Assembly (NCBI GenBank): GCA_030730365.1
Contig: JANQVJ010000078.1
Location: 1-54,713, forward strand
Source: Verrucomicrobiales bacterium
Lineage (GTDB): Bacteria > Verrucomicrobiota > Verrucomicrobiia > Verrucomicrobiales > DEV007
DNA length: 54,713 bases
Reading direction: 5' to 3'
Part shown: piece after piece, positions 19,253-29,387 of the stretch
Layout of the letters: each line of letters opens with the position of its first letter
Position numbering within the stretch: the first letter of the stretch is position 1
The notes under the pieces: generated by a model
What the model was told of the DNA's origin: nothing
Seen by the model: only the letters and a program-made list of their open reading frames with translations
Databases searched by the model: none
Translations under genes and position numbers: made by a program

Positions 19253-20472
19253 CTCAACTCATGACCTCAATACTCCGTCACCTCTTTTTCGCGCTGACGC
19301 TCATGCCGCTGGCGCTCACCGCGGAAACCCGCTACGACCCGAAGGTACTGCCCCGGGGCCGCGAATACTTCGAGTTGCGCGAAGGCATCGCGAACGCGCA
19401 CCTCAAGTTTGAGCGCGAGAAGACCGGACGCGTCGCTTTTCTCGGAGGCTCCATCACTGCGGGCGGCGGCTGGCGGGATCACACGATGAAGTATCTCGAG
19501 GCCAAATTTCCCCAGACAAAGTTTGAGTTTATCGCCGCAGGCATCGGCTCGATGGGCTCCGTGCCGCATGCGTTCCGGCTGGAGCGCGATGTGTTGTCGC
19601 AGGGACCGGTGGATTTGCTTTTCGTCGAGGCGGCGGTGAATGATAGCTCGAACATCCCCGATCATCCCGCGCAAATGCTGCGTGGGATGGAGGGGGTGGT
19701 GCGCCATGCCCGCGAGGTGAATCCGCTGACGGACATCGTCCACCTGCACTTCGTCATGCCGCCGCACATGGATGACTACCGCAAGGGCACGGTGCCGGCG
19801 TCGATCGCGCAGCATGAAAAGGTGGCCGTCGCGTATGGCAATGCCACGCTGAATCTCGCGCTCGAAGTCACCGATCGCATCGACGCGGGCGAGTTTACCT
19901 GGGACGAGGATTTCAAGGGTCTGCATCCCTCACCTTTCGGTCACCAACTCTACGCCAACAGCATCGCCCGCCTCTTGGATGTTGCCTTTGCGAGGCCGCT
20001 CGCCGTTTCCGCGAAACCGCATCCACTGCCCGCGATGGTCGATGCGCAGAGTTACACAAAGGGTAGCCTGGGCAACATTGCCGGGGCAAAAATCCTCTCT
20101 GGTTTCACTCTGGAATCGGCGTGGAAACCCGCAGACAAGAAAGGCACCCGCGCAGGCTTCGTCGATGTGCCGGCGCTCGTCGCCACGGAGCCCGGCGCGG
20201 AGTTTGAGTTCACCTTCACCGGCACCGGCTGCGGGCTCTTCATCGCCGCCGGACCCGATGCCGGACGCATCGAGTTCAGCATCGACGGCGGCGCGTATCG
20301 TCCGCTCGAAACGTTCACGAACTGGAGCGCCGGGCTTCATCTGCCATGGGCATTAATCCTCGACGACACCCTGAAATCTGGCCCCCACACCGCCCGGGTC
20401 CGCATCGCTTCCGATCACGATCCGAAGGGCACCGGCACCGCGCTGCGGGTTTTCCATCTACTGCTTAACTGA
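19249..20472 (+). CDS. secreted SGNH/GDSL hydrolase with C-terminal beta domain
   Basis: A 407-residue protein beginning with a signal peptide (hydrophobic core FFALTLMPLALTAE). Block I is FLGGSITAGGGW with Ser68; VEAAVND supplies the block III Asn131; LHPSPFGH carries His226. The residue three before that His is Lys rather than the usual Asp, and the nearest acid is Asp221, so the triad acid is uncertain. Residues about 275-405 form a beta-rich tail typical of carbohydrate esterases of this type. It is the third gene of the ATGA-coupled run, and its 5' end is duplicated at 14968. Confidence 0.83.
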   Translation: MTQLMTSILRHLFFALTLMPLALTAETRYDPKVLPRGREYFELREGIANAHLKFEREKTGRVAFLGGSITAGGGWRDHTMKYLEAKFPQTKFEFIAAGIGSMGSVPHAFRLERDVLSQGPVDLLFVEAAVNDSSNIPDHPAQMLRGMEGVVRHAREVNPLTDIVHLHFVMPPHMDDYRKGTVPASIAQHEKVAVAYGNATLNLALEVTDRIDAGEFTWDEDFKGLHPSPFGHQLYANSIARLLDVAFARPLAVSAKPHPLPAMVDAQSYTKGSLGNIAGAKILSGFTLESAWKPADKKGTRAGFVDVPALVATEPGAEFEFTFTGTGCGLFIAAGPDAGRIEFSIDGGAYRPLETFTNWSAGLHLPWALILDDTLKSGPHTARVRIASDHDPKGTGTALRVFHLLLN

Positions 20473-20507
20473 CTTTCGGCGTCCTTCACCGAGGGAACCA
20501 AAACTCC

Positions 20508-21257
20508 ATGAAACGCCTCCTCACCACCCTCCTCCTCGCGCCGCTGGTCGTGCTGCCTGCCGCTGATGTTCCAACGTCCGCTCCTGCGTCATGGAGCGAG
20601 GATTTCTCGGATGCCAAAACCCTGACGCAGAATTGGCGACCCTACGGGTTCCTCGCGTCGGGCATCGATGCGAAGCATCCGCTCGGCAAGACCGTGAGCG
20701 GCAAAGACGCTCGACCGGAATGGTGGCAGATCGTGGACGGGGCCTTGCGCGGGCAGTGTTTCCCTGAGGAAAAACATCCGCCCGGTCTGCGGCGCAGCGT
20801 CAGCGGAACGGACCTCCGCGTGAGTTGTCGATTCAAGCTCGCGCCGGACGGGCAAATGGGAATCAGCTTCGGCGGGCCGAATCCGATCGTGGAGAAAGAC
20901 TTCAACGTCGCCGGGCTTCACATCCGTCCTGACCGAATCACCGCGTGGGACAACGATGTCCTGCACCCGAAAGACTCTCCCGAAGCCGCCGAATTGAAAA
21001 CGAAGGGTATCTGGAACCGCAAGTTTTTCTACGCCAGGACGGAGAAGGTCAGCATCGATCCGGACATCTGGCACGAGCTTGTGCTTGAATTGGAGGGCAA
21101 AGAACTCCGCGCCATGATCGATGGAAAACTCGTGCTCACCTACACCACGCTATGCGGTGACGTACCCAAACACGACATCGGACTTCAGCCCGGTGGCAAG
21201 AGTGATTCTCCGCTATCAACCTGGTTTGATGACATTCGTGTCGTGCCGCTGCCGTAA
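20508..21257 (+). CDS. secreted DUF1080-like (LamG-fold) protein
   Basis: A 249-residue protein with signal peptide MKRLLTTLLLAPLVVLPAAD. The body has the jelly-roll pattern of the DUF1080/3-keto-disaccharide-hydrolase group: SEDFSDAKTLTQNWRPYG at the start, WWQIVDGALRG, a central LRVSCRFKL strand, WHELVLELEGKELRAMIDGKLVLTYT and a closing STWFDDIRVVPLP. Such proteins are abundant in PVC genomes, and some relatives act on 3-keto sugars while others are probably glycan-binding. It is 16 bp ahead of a sulfatase and 35 bp behind the esterase run. Confidence 0.75.
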   Translation: MKRLLTTLLLAPLVVLPAADVPTSAPASWSEDFSDAKTLTQNWRPYGFLASGIDAKHPLGKTVSGKDARPEWWQIVDGALRGQCFPEEKHPPGLRRSVSGTDLRVSCRFKLAPDGQMGISFGGPNPIVEKDFNVAGLHIRPDRITAWDNDVLHPKDSPEAAELKTKGIWNRKFFYARTEKVSIDPDIWHELVLELEGKELRAMIDGKLVLTYTTLCGDVPKHDIGLQPGGKSDSPLSTWFDDIRVVPLP

Positions 21258-21273
21258 CGAAGTGAAATTTTCA

Positions 21274-22926
21274 ATGAAACCCGCCCTCCTTCTCACTACC
21301 CTGCTGCTCGCGCCACTGGCCGCGTTGCCCGCCGCCGCCGGCACCCCGAAACCGAACGTCCTCGTCATCATGGTGGATGACATGGGTTACTCGGACATCC
21401 GTCCCTACGGCGGCGAGATAGACACTCCCCACCTCGATTCCCTGGCCCAAAACGGCCTGCGCTTCACCCAGTTCTACAACTCCGCCCGCTGCTGTCCCAC
21501 TCGCGCCAGTCTTGTGACCGGGCTCCACCCGCATGAAGTCGGGATCGGGCACATGACGGGCGAAGGCGCCAAACTCCCGAACCGGCCTCCCGCCTATGCG
21601 GGAAACATCAACGATTCCTGTGTCACGCTCGCCCAGGTCGCCAAATCCGCCGGCTACGCCACCTTCATGACCGGCAAGTGGCACCTCTCCGGTGACGACC
21701 AGGCGGACTGGCCGCTCCAGCGCGGTTTCGACCGCTATTATGGCTGCCTCGCCGGGGCCACCCACTTCTTCGAGCCCGACGACTCGCGGATCATGTTCGA
21801 TGGCAACCGGCGCGATCCCGCGCCCAAGTCCACCACCGGCCGGCGCTTCTATACCACCGACGCCTTCACCGACCACGCCATCCGTTTCATCGAGGACCAC
21901 AAATCCGGCGCGTCCAAGGACTCCCCGTTCCTCCTCTACCTCGCCTACACCGCGCCCCACTGGCCGCTCCACGCCCACGACGAGGAGCTCAAAAAATACC
22001 AGGACAAATACGCCCTCGGCTGGGACAAACTCCGCGAGCAACGCTACCAGCGCCAACTCGCGTCCGGTCTCATCCCCAAAAACTGGAAACTCCCGCCCCG
22101 CGATCCCGAAGTCCCCGCCTGGGACAGCCTCGATGAAAAATCCCGCGCCGAATCCGCCGACCGCATGGCCGCCTACGCCGCCATGATCGACCGCGTGGAC
22201 CAGAAAATCGGCGACCTCCTCGCCACCCTGAAAAAGCACAATGCCTTCGACAACACCCTCATCCTCTTCCTTTCCGACAACGGTGCCTGCGCCGAGGTTT
22301 CGCTGACCGGCAAAGGTGATCCCGTCAAAGACCGCGCGCCGAAGACCACCCTCACCATCCCCAGCTACGGCAAAGCCTGGGCCAACGCCTCCGCCACGCC
22401 CTACCGCGAATACAAGCACTTCGCCCATGAAGGCGGCAGCAACACCAACTTCATCGCCCACTGGCCCGCCCGCATCAATTCCGGCCGCGACTGGTTCCGT
22501 GAACCCGCCCAGCTCATTGACATCATGGCCACCGTCGTGGACGTTACCGGGGCCGGTTACCCGAAGGAGTTCCAGGGGCATCGGATTCTTCCGCTGGACG
22601 GCGTTCCGCTCACCCCCGCCTTCGAGGGCAAATCCCTCGGCCGCAAGGCCCCTCTTTTCATCGAGCACGAGGGCAACGCCTTCGTCCGCGACGGTGATTG
22701 GAAACTCGTCGGCAAAAACGTCTCAACCGCCGCCGGTTTGAACGTAAAACGCTGGGAGCTTTATCACATCACCGCCGATGGCACCGAGCTCGACAACCTC
22801 GCCGGCACCCACCCGGGCAAGGTCGCGGAACTCTCCGCCCAATGGGAAACATGGGCCAGGCGCGTGGGCGTCTTTCCGAAACCAGGAAACGCGGGCGACG
22901 CTCCGAAAAAGGACAAGAAGCGCTGA
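21274..22926 (+). CDS. secreted S1-family sulfatase (AtsA-like)
   Basis: A 550-residue sulfatase. ATG 21274 (MKPALLLTTLLLAPLAALPA) starts the signal peptide; the longer frame from 21121 lies inside the preceding gene. VDDMGYSD holds the metal ligands and C73-C-P-T-R77 is the formylglycine motif, with a second Cys next to it. GIGHMTG, FMTGKWHLS and LSDNGACAE follow. The insertion around residues 245-300 and the length are typical of the larger arylsulfatase A-like enzymes. The signal-peptide DNA is nearly the same as those at 20508 and 23158, pointing to local duplication. Confidence 0.92.
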   Translation: MKPALLLTTLLLAPLAALPAAAGTPKPNVLVIMVDDMGYSDIRPYGGEIDTPHLDSLAQNGLRFTQFYNSARCCPTRASLVTGLHPHEVGIGHMTGEGAKLPNRPPAYAGNINDSCVTLAQVAKSAGYATFMTGKWHLSGDDQADWPLQRGFDRYYGCLAGATHFFEPDDSRIMFDGNRRDPAPKSTTGRRFYTTDAFTDHAIRFIEDHKSGASKDSPFLLYLAYTAPHWPLHAHDEELKKYQDKYALGWDKLREQRYQRQLASGLIPKNWKLPPRDPEVPAWDSLDEKSRAESADRMAAYAAMIDRVDQKIGDLLATLKKHNAFDNTLILFLSDNGACAEVSLTGKGDPVKDRAPKTTLTIPSYGKAWANASATPYREYKHFAHEGGSNTNFIAHWPARINSGRDWFREPAQLIDIMATVVDVTGAGYPKEFQGHRILPLDGVPLTPAFEGKSLGRKAPLFIEHEGNAFVRDGDWKLVGKNVSTAAGLNVKRWELYHITADGTELDNLAGTHPGKVAELSAQWETWARRVGVFPKPGNAGDAPKKDKKR

Positions 22927-23157
22927 AGGTAAAACGGATGATCCCAAACATGAACCTCAGCATCATATTCCTCTTTGTTTTCTTCGCTGATGAATTTGTT
23001 TGTCTCAAAGAACCTCGGCGATGCAGAAGTCCAATCCAACCTGACGCCGCAAGGCCGCCTAAGCCGTCGGCGAAGAGGTTTTTCATCGCACCGGTGAGGT
23101 TTCACCCTTCAACTAAAACGCGCCCGTTCGCGATCCCTCCCAAAAATCTCAGACACC

Positions 23158-23381
23158 ATGAAACCCACCCTTCCGCTCCTCACCGCCCTGCTGCTCGCGC
23201 CGCTGGCTACCCTGCCGACGACGACGGACCGGTCGAGCTTTACAACCTGAAAAGCGATCTCGCGCAAAAGCACAACCTCGCTGCCTCCCATCCGGAAAAA
23301 GTCACTGAGCGGCAAGCCCTGCTCGAGCGGATCCGCGAGCAGGGTCACTCGGCGCCGCGACTCCAACATACGAAGCAGTAG
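23158..23381 (+). pseudogene. sulfatase reduced to signal peptide plus C-terminal tail
   Basis: ATG 23158 begins MKPTLPLLTALLLAPLATLP, nearly the leader of the sulfatase at 21274. Directly after it, and in another frame, comes DDDGPVELYNLKSDLAQKHN with a following EKVTERQALLERIREQG stretch that ends at TAG 23379-23381: the standard last 50 residues of a sulfatase. Everything between, including the catalytic Cys, is gone (roughly 400 codons). The 231 bp upstream (22927-23157) contain no gene I can support. Confidence 0.75.
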
Positions 23382-23650
23382 GATCGTTCTTTCCCCGATG
23401 CCCCATCCGCGACGGCAGCCCGGTGGTCCCCGGTAAGTCGCAGCGGAAGGGGTATGAGAAATGCGGGTTGGTTCTCAGGGAGAATAATGGCAGGATTGGA
23501 CTAAGCCTGTTCAGGACATACCGCTCCACCTTGACAAGGGCCATAGGCTCGATCCATTGCAGGTTGCGGCTTTGCCCCGGTGATCGGCCGCCTATCGCGG
23601 GCGAGGGCTTAAGGCCCGACCTATCCCACGCCCGAACCTTCCCCTGAAAC
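23382..23650. other. gene-free stretch with small GC-rich hairpins
   Basis: Nothing coding is supported. A GGGC-TTAAGG-CCC type hairpin lies around 23608-23621 inside a larger GCGGGC...GCCCG pairing, just upstream of the sulfatase at 23651, and could be part of its leader or a terminator for the broken gene. The stretch reads like decayed or repetitive intergenic DNA. Confidence 0.35.
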
Positions 23651-25060
23651 ATGAAACTCTTGCTCCACTTCCTCTGTGTGCTCTGCGTGCTCTGCGTGCT
23701 CTGCGGTTCCTCTCTCCGTGCCGCCGAAAGGCCCAACATCCTCTTCCTCTTCGCCGATGATTGGGGCTGGGGCGATCTCGGGTGTCACGGCCATCCCTTT
23801 GTGAAGACCCCGAACATCGACCGGCTCGCCGAAGAGGGTACCGATTTCACACGCTTTACCGTTGCCAGCGGCGTGTGTTCGCCGAGCCGGACCGCCGTGA
23901 TGACCGGCCACTTTCCCGCGCGCCACAACATCGACGGCCACTTCGCCTGGGTTCCAAGCAATGAAAAGCGCGGCATGCCCGACTGGCTCGCCACCGACGC
24001 GCCCTCGCTGCCGCGTTTCCTCCAGCAGGCCGGCTATCGCACCGCCCACTACGGCAAGTGGCACCTCTCCAACGACATGATCCCCGACTCGCCCGCGCCC
24101 GACGCCTACGGCTACGACGACTATGGTGCCTTCAACTGCTCCGGCGAGCAGATGCCCTGGCACGAGGACGCGCCTCGCGCCGTCGCTTTCATCGAGGAGA
24201 GCGTGAAGCAGGAAAAGCCCTTCTTCATCAATGTCTGGCTGCACGAACCCCACACGCCCTTCCACACGGTGCCGAAATACGAGTGGCGCTTTCGTCATCT
24301 CGAAAACCGCGCCGACCAGATCTACGCCTCCGTCCTTTCCCACGCCGACGACCGCATCGGGCAGATCCTCGACACGCTGGACCGGCTCAAAATCGCGGAC
24401 AAGACCCTCGTCATTTTCAGCTCGGACAACGGTCCCGCGCGCGGCTCGGGGAAAGAGGCGCTGGAACTCAGCTACGACACCGCCACGGGAGCGGGCTGGG
24501 GCATCGCCGGTGCCAAAGGCATCACCGGAGGCCGTCGCGGCTACAAAGGCGCCCTCTTCGAAGGGGGCGTCGGCGTGCCCTTCCTCGCCCGCTGGCCGGG
24601 CAAGATCGCGGCGGGAAAAATCGACGACAGTTCCCTCATCTCGGCCGTCGATCTGCTGCCGACCTTTTGCGAATTGGCCGGGGCGGAGCTTCCTGACATC
24701 TACACCCCCGACGGCGTCAGCATCGTCGAAGTGTTGAAAGGCCAAACCCGGCCCAGTCGCGAAAAACCGCTCTTCTGGAAGATCGACGCCCCCTGGCCCG
24801 CACCAGCCGCCAAGCCCGATCACTGGGTCGCCTGGGCCATCGTCCACGACCGCTGGAAGCTCGCCGCCAACCGCGACCTTTCCCACACCGAGCTCTACGC
24901 CATCGACACCGACGTGAGCGAGTCCACCGATGTGAAAGCCGCGAACCCCGAAGCCGCCGGAGATCTCCTCGCGAAGCTCAAAGCGTGGCAGGCGACGCTG
25001 CCGGAGAAGCCGACGGGCGAGGTGTTTTCGAAGTTGCGTGATTCGGGTTTACAAAACTAA
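23651..25060 (+). CDS. secreted S1-family sulfatase
   Basis: A 469-residue sulfatase with ATG 23651. The signal peptide core is a repeat, LCVLCVLCVLC, encoded by tandem 9-bp units. FADDWGWGDLG holds the metal Asp residues; formylglycine motif is C76-S-P-S-R80, followed by MTGHFPARHNIDGHF. YGKWHLSND and SSDNGPA are present. The RHNIDGHF stretch and the short C-terminal part resemble N-acetylgalactosamine or choline-type subgroups only loosely; specificity is open. It precedes the AraC-type regulator, which is on the other strand. Confidence 0.92.
   Translation: MKLLLHFLCVLCVLCVLCGSSLRAAERPNILFLFADDWGWGDLGCHGHPFVKTPNIDRLAEEGTDFTRFTVASGVCSPSRTAVMTGHFPARHNIDGHFAWVPSNEKRGMPDWLATDAPSLPRFLQQAGYRTAHYGKWHLSNDMIPDSPAPDAYGYDDYGAFNCSGEQMPWHEDAPRAVAFIEESVKQEKPFFINVWLHEPHTPFHTVPKYEWRFRHLENRADQIYASVLSHADDRIGQILDTLDRLKIADKTLVIFSSDNGPARGSGKEALELSYDTATGAGWGIAGAKGITGGRRGYKGALFEGGVGVPFLARWPGKIAAGKIDDSSLISAVDLLPTFCELAGAELPDIYTPDGVSIVEVLKGQTRPSREKPLFWKIDAPWPAPAAKPDHWVAWAIVHDRWKLAANRDLSHTELYAIDTDVSESTDVKAANPEAAGDLLAKLKAWQATLPEKPTGEVFSKLRDSGLQN
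23672..23706 (+). repeat. tandem 9-bp repeat inside a signal peptide
   Basis: CTCTGTGTG, CTCTGCGTG, CTCTGCGTG and a partial CTCTGCGG follow one another in frame. They encode the LCV triplets of the hydrophobic core of the sulfatase at 23651. Slippage would add or remove three residues without a frameshift. Confidence 0.75.
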
Positions 25061-25203
25061 CGAAGTCATCGGTGGGTGACACCCCGAAACATTAAAAACC
25101 TGCAACGAGACAACTCATTTCACTTTCACTGCGCGGGACAACGATCTTGAACCATGCGGGCCACGCTTGACCCAGCTCGGGGAAAGACATCACGGTTCCG
25201 AAA

Positions 25204-25947
25204 TTACCAAGTTCCCGCACGAAACCCCGAACGGTAGAGAGCCGGAGTGGTGCCGAGAATCCGCCGGAACTGGCGAGTGAAGGCGCTCTGGTCGCAAAAT
25301 CCGTATTCGGCCGCGATCTCGACGATGGGGGCGCCGCTGCGCCTCAACTCGCCCGCGGCCGCATGCAGGCGGGTTTTGAGGACAAAGTCCCTTGGGCCCA
25401 TGCCGACCTCGGCGAGGAACTGGCGATGCAGTTGGCGCGCGGAGAGCCCCGCCGCCGAGGCCAGTGCCTCCACAGTCCACAAGCGTTTCGGATCGCGGCT
25501 CACGAGCTCGATCGCCCTGGCGGCACCATGGTTCGCCGGATCGCGGATCGGTCCCCCGCCGCACCGTCTCGTGATCCCCGCGATGCCGAGGACCTTCGTT
25601 CCGTCTGTCACGGGGTATTTGGTCGTGGAAAACCATTCGAGGATGCCGCCGCGGTCGAAGAGAACCTCGGCCTTCGCCACGATCGGCTCCCGGGACCTCA
25701 TGACGAGCCGGTCTCCCTCGACGAGCTGCCGGGCGATGTGGGGCGGGTAGCGGTCGTGATCCGTCGTCCCCGCGATCGCTGATACGTCGCGGAGTCCGAG
25801 GCGATCCAGCAAGGCGCGGTTGACGTGAACGAAACGGCTCCCGGCGTCCTTCACGAAAAAATAAGTGTCCGGGAGGTGATCGAAAAGCGCGCAAAGGGTC
25901 TGCGCCAGCGGAGCGCGGAGCAGGGGAGGTGAATTGGAATCAAGCAT
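25204..25947 (-). CDS. AraC-family regulator with N-terminal PAS sensor
   Basis: A 247-residue cytoplasmic protein. Residues about 14-130 are a PAS domain (LFDHLPDTYFFVKDAGSRFV; a loop with DHDRYPPHIARQLVEGD; GILEWFSTTKYPV), of the type that binds a small ligand. Residues about 150-245 are the two helix-turn-helix motifs of AraC/XylS regulators (LASAAGLSARQLHRQF; VEIAAEYGFCDQSAFTRQFR; TTPALYRSG). It is divergent from the sulfatase at 26017 with 69 bp between the starts. The natural inference is local control of sulfatase genes in response to a degradation product, plus autoregulation. Confidence 0.9.
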   Translation of the reverse strand: MLDSNSPPLLRAPLAQTLCALFDHLPDTYFFVKDAGSRFVHVNRALLDRLGLRDVSAIAGTTDHDRYPPHIARQLVEGDRLVMRSREPIVAKAEVLFDRGGILEWFSTTKYPVTDGTKVLGIAGITRRCGGGPIRDPANHGAARAIELVSRDPKRLWTVEALASAAGLSARQLHRQFLAEVGMGPRDFVLKTRLHAAAGELRRSGAPIVEIAAEYGFCDQSAFTRQFRRILGTTPALYRSGFRAGTW

Positions 25948-25988
25948 GTCTGATGGATACCAGACAAAGTCCTCCCGTCACAAGACGG
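25948..25988. promoter_or_regulatory. two dyad symmetries between divergent regulator and sulfatase
   Basis: GTCTG (25948-25952) pairs with CAGAC (25961-25965), and CCGTC (25975-25979) pairs with GACGG (25984-25988). Both lie in the 69-bp divergent promoter region of the AraC-type gene and the sulfatase at 26017. They are candidate operators; the first abuts the regulator's start codon, as expected for autoregulation. Confidence 0.4.
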
Positions 25989-26016
25989 AAATTGCTTTCG
26001 GGGCTACTCTTCCTCC

Positions 26017-27492
26017 ATGACGATCATTCCGCTCCCGGCTTGCTTCCGTTTTTTAACCTTCCTCGTTTCGGCGCTCGTGCTCATGCCGTCCGTGGTCCGG
26101 TCCGAAGAGAACAAGCCCGTCACGCGTCCGAATGTGATTCTCATCGTCGCCGATGACCTCGGCTACGGTGAGCCGAGTTGTTTCGGCGGCAAGGAAATTC
26201 CGACACCGCATATCGATTCCCTCGCCACAAACGGCGTGCGCTTCACCCGCGCCTACGTGACCGCTCCGACCTGCGCGGCCTCCCGGGTCGGCTTGTTGAC
26301 CGGGCGATACCAGAACCGCTTCGGCTTCGAATTCAATCCCATCGGCGCGGTTAACAGTGATCCGGCCGTCGGTCTCCCGCCGGGCGAGATCACGCTCGCC
26401 GAGGCGCTGCGCGAGGCGGGCTACGCCACCTCCCTGGTCGGCAAGTGGCACCTCGGCGGCACCGCGAAGTTTCATCCGCAGCGAAATGGCTTTGACGAGT
26501 TCTTCGGGTTCCTGCACGAGGGGCATTACTTCGTCCCCCCGCCCTGGGCCGGACACGTGACCTGGCTGCGGCGGCGCACGCTGCCGGATGGATCCCAGGG
26601 GCGTTGGACCTCGCCCGACGGTCGCCTCATCTGGAGCACGCACATGGGTTCCTTCGAGCCGGACTACGACGCCGACAATCCCGTGCTGCGCTCCAGCCAG
26701 CCCGTCGAGGAGAAAGAGAATCTGACCGAGGCCTTCACCCGCGAGGCGGAGGACTTCATCTCACGGCACCGCTCCCAGCCCTTTTTCCTCTACCTCGCCT
26801 ACAGTGCGGTTCACAGCCCCTTGCAGGGCCCTGAGGACTACCTGGCGAAGTTCGCTCACATCGATGACATCCAACGCCGCATTTTTGCCGCGATGCTGGC
26901 TCAGCTCGATGATGGGGTCGGGCGTGTCCTCGCGCGGCTGCGCTCGCTGGGACTGAGTGAGAACACGCTCGTTGTTTTCCTCAGCGACAATGGCGGACCC
27001 ACGCGCGAGCTGACCTCGAGCAACGCTCCGCTCCGCGGCGAAAAAGGCAGTCTCTTCGAAGGCGGGGTGCGCGTTCCCTTCCTCGTGCAATGGCCGGGAC
27101 AGCTGCCCGCCGGTCATGTCGAATCGCGCATGGTGAGTTCGCTCGACCTGTTTCCGACCGTGCTCGCCGCCGCCGGAGCAAAGGTCGATGCCACACTGGA
27201 CGGAGTGGACTTGCGGTCGGCTCTTGCCACCCCGGACGCCACCCCCATCCGTCGCACCCATTACTGGCGCGTGGGTGGCCAGGCCGCGTTCATCAAGGAT
27301 GACTGGAAGATCCACCGTGCGCGCGGCGATAAGGCCACGCAGCTTTACCATCTCGCCGACGACCCCGGCGAAGCGCATGACCTCGCCGCCGAACATCCCG
27401 ATCGCGTCACTGAAATGGAGGCGGCCTGGAAAGAGTTCGACGCCGGCATGGTCGATCCCCTTTGGGGCGGCCCCATCCGCAAGGCCTTCTGA
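26017..27492 (+). CDS. secreted sulfatase with CxAxR-type active-site motif
   Basis: A 491-residue protein with a signal peptide (hydrophobic run about 9-24). VADDLGYGEP supplies metal ligands. The formylglycine site reads C86-A-A-S-R90, with Ala where the aerobic FGE consensus has Pro; the anaerobic radical-SAM maturase family is known to tolerate Ala there. LVGKWHLGGT, LSDNGGPT and LRGEKGSLFEGG are intact, so an active enzyme is likely. It starts 69 bp from the divergent PAS-AraC gene and is followed after 50 bp by another sulfatase, so both may be under that regulator. Confidence 0.9.
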   Translation: MTIIPLPACFRFLTFLVSALVLMPSVVRSEENKPVTRPNVILIVADDLGYGEPSCFGGKEIPTPHIDSLATNGVRFTRAYVTAPTCAASRVGLLTGRYQNRFGFEFNPIGAVNSDPAVGLPPGEITLAEALREAGYATSLVGKWHLGGTAKFHPQRNGFDEFFGFLHEGHYFVPPPWAGHVTWLRRRTLPDGSQGRWTSPDGRLIWSTHMGSFEPDYDADNPVLRSSQPVEEKENLTEAFTREAEDFISRHRSQPFFLYLAYSAVHSPLQGPEDYLAKFAHIDDIQRRIFAAMLAQLDDGVGRVLARLRSLGLSENTLVVFLSDNGGPTRELTSSNAPLRGEKGSLFEGGVRVPFLVQWPGQLPAGHVESRMVSSLDLFPTVLAAAGAKVDATLDGVDLRSALATPDATPIRRTHYWRVGGQAAFIKDDWKIHRARGDKATQLYHLADDPGEAHDLAAEHPDRVTEMEAAWKEFDAGMVDPLWGGPIRKAF

Positions 27493-27542
27493 GCGGCATG
27501 ACCCGTCGCGCACCAACGATTCCAACCCGATAAACCACCATC

Positions 27543-29264
<1,722 letters not shown>

Positions 29265-29387
29265 AGTTCGTCACCTGTTAATGATGTCCCTGTTAGGAAT
29301 CGATCACGGAAGATTCAGCTTCATGTTCCGAGGACGAGTGAGTCAAAGGTGGCATGGCAGGAAACACAACTCTCGCCCCGGTCTGGC

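Noticed and set aside
21271..22668. 465-residue minus-strand frame
   Set aside because: Shadow of the sulfatase at 21274; Gly/Val-rich without motifs.
22927..23157. short membrane-protein ORF (MNLSIIFLFVFFADEF)
   Set aside because: The hydrophobic start runs into low-complexity sequence and merges with the broken sulfatase in another frame; no support for a gene.
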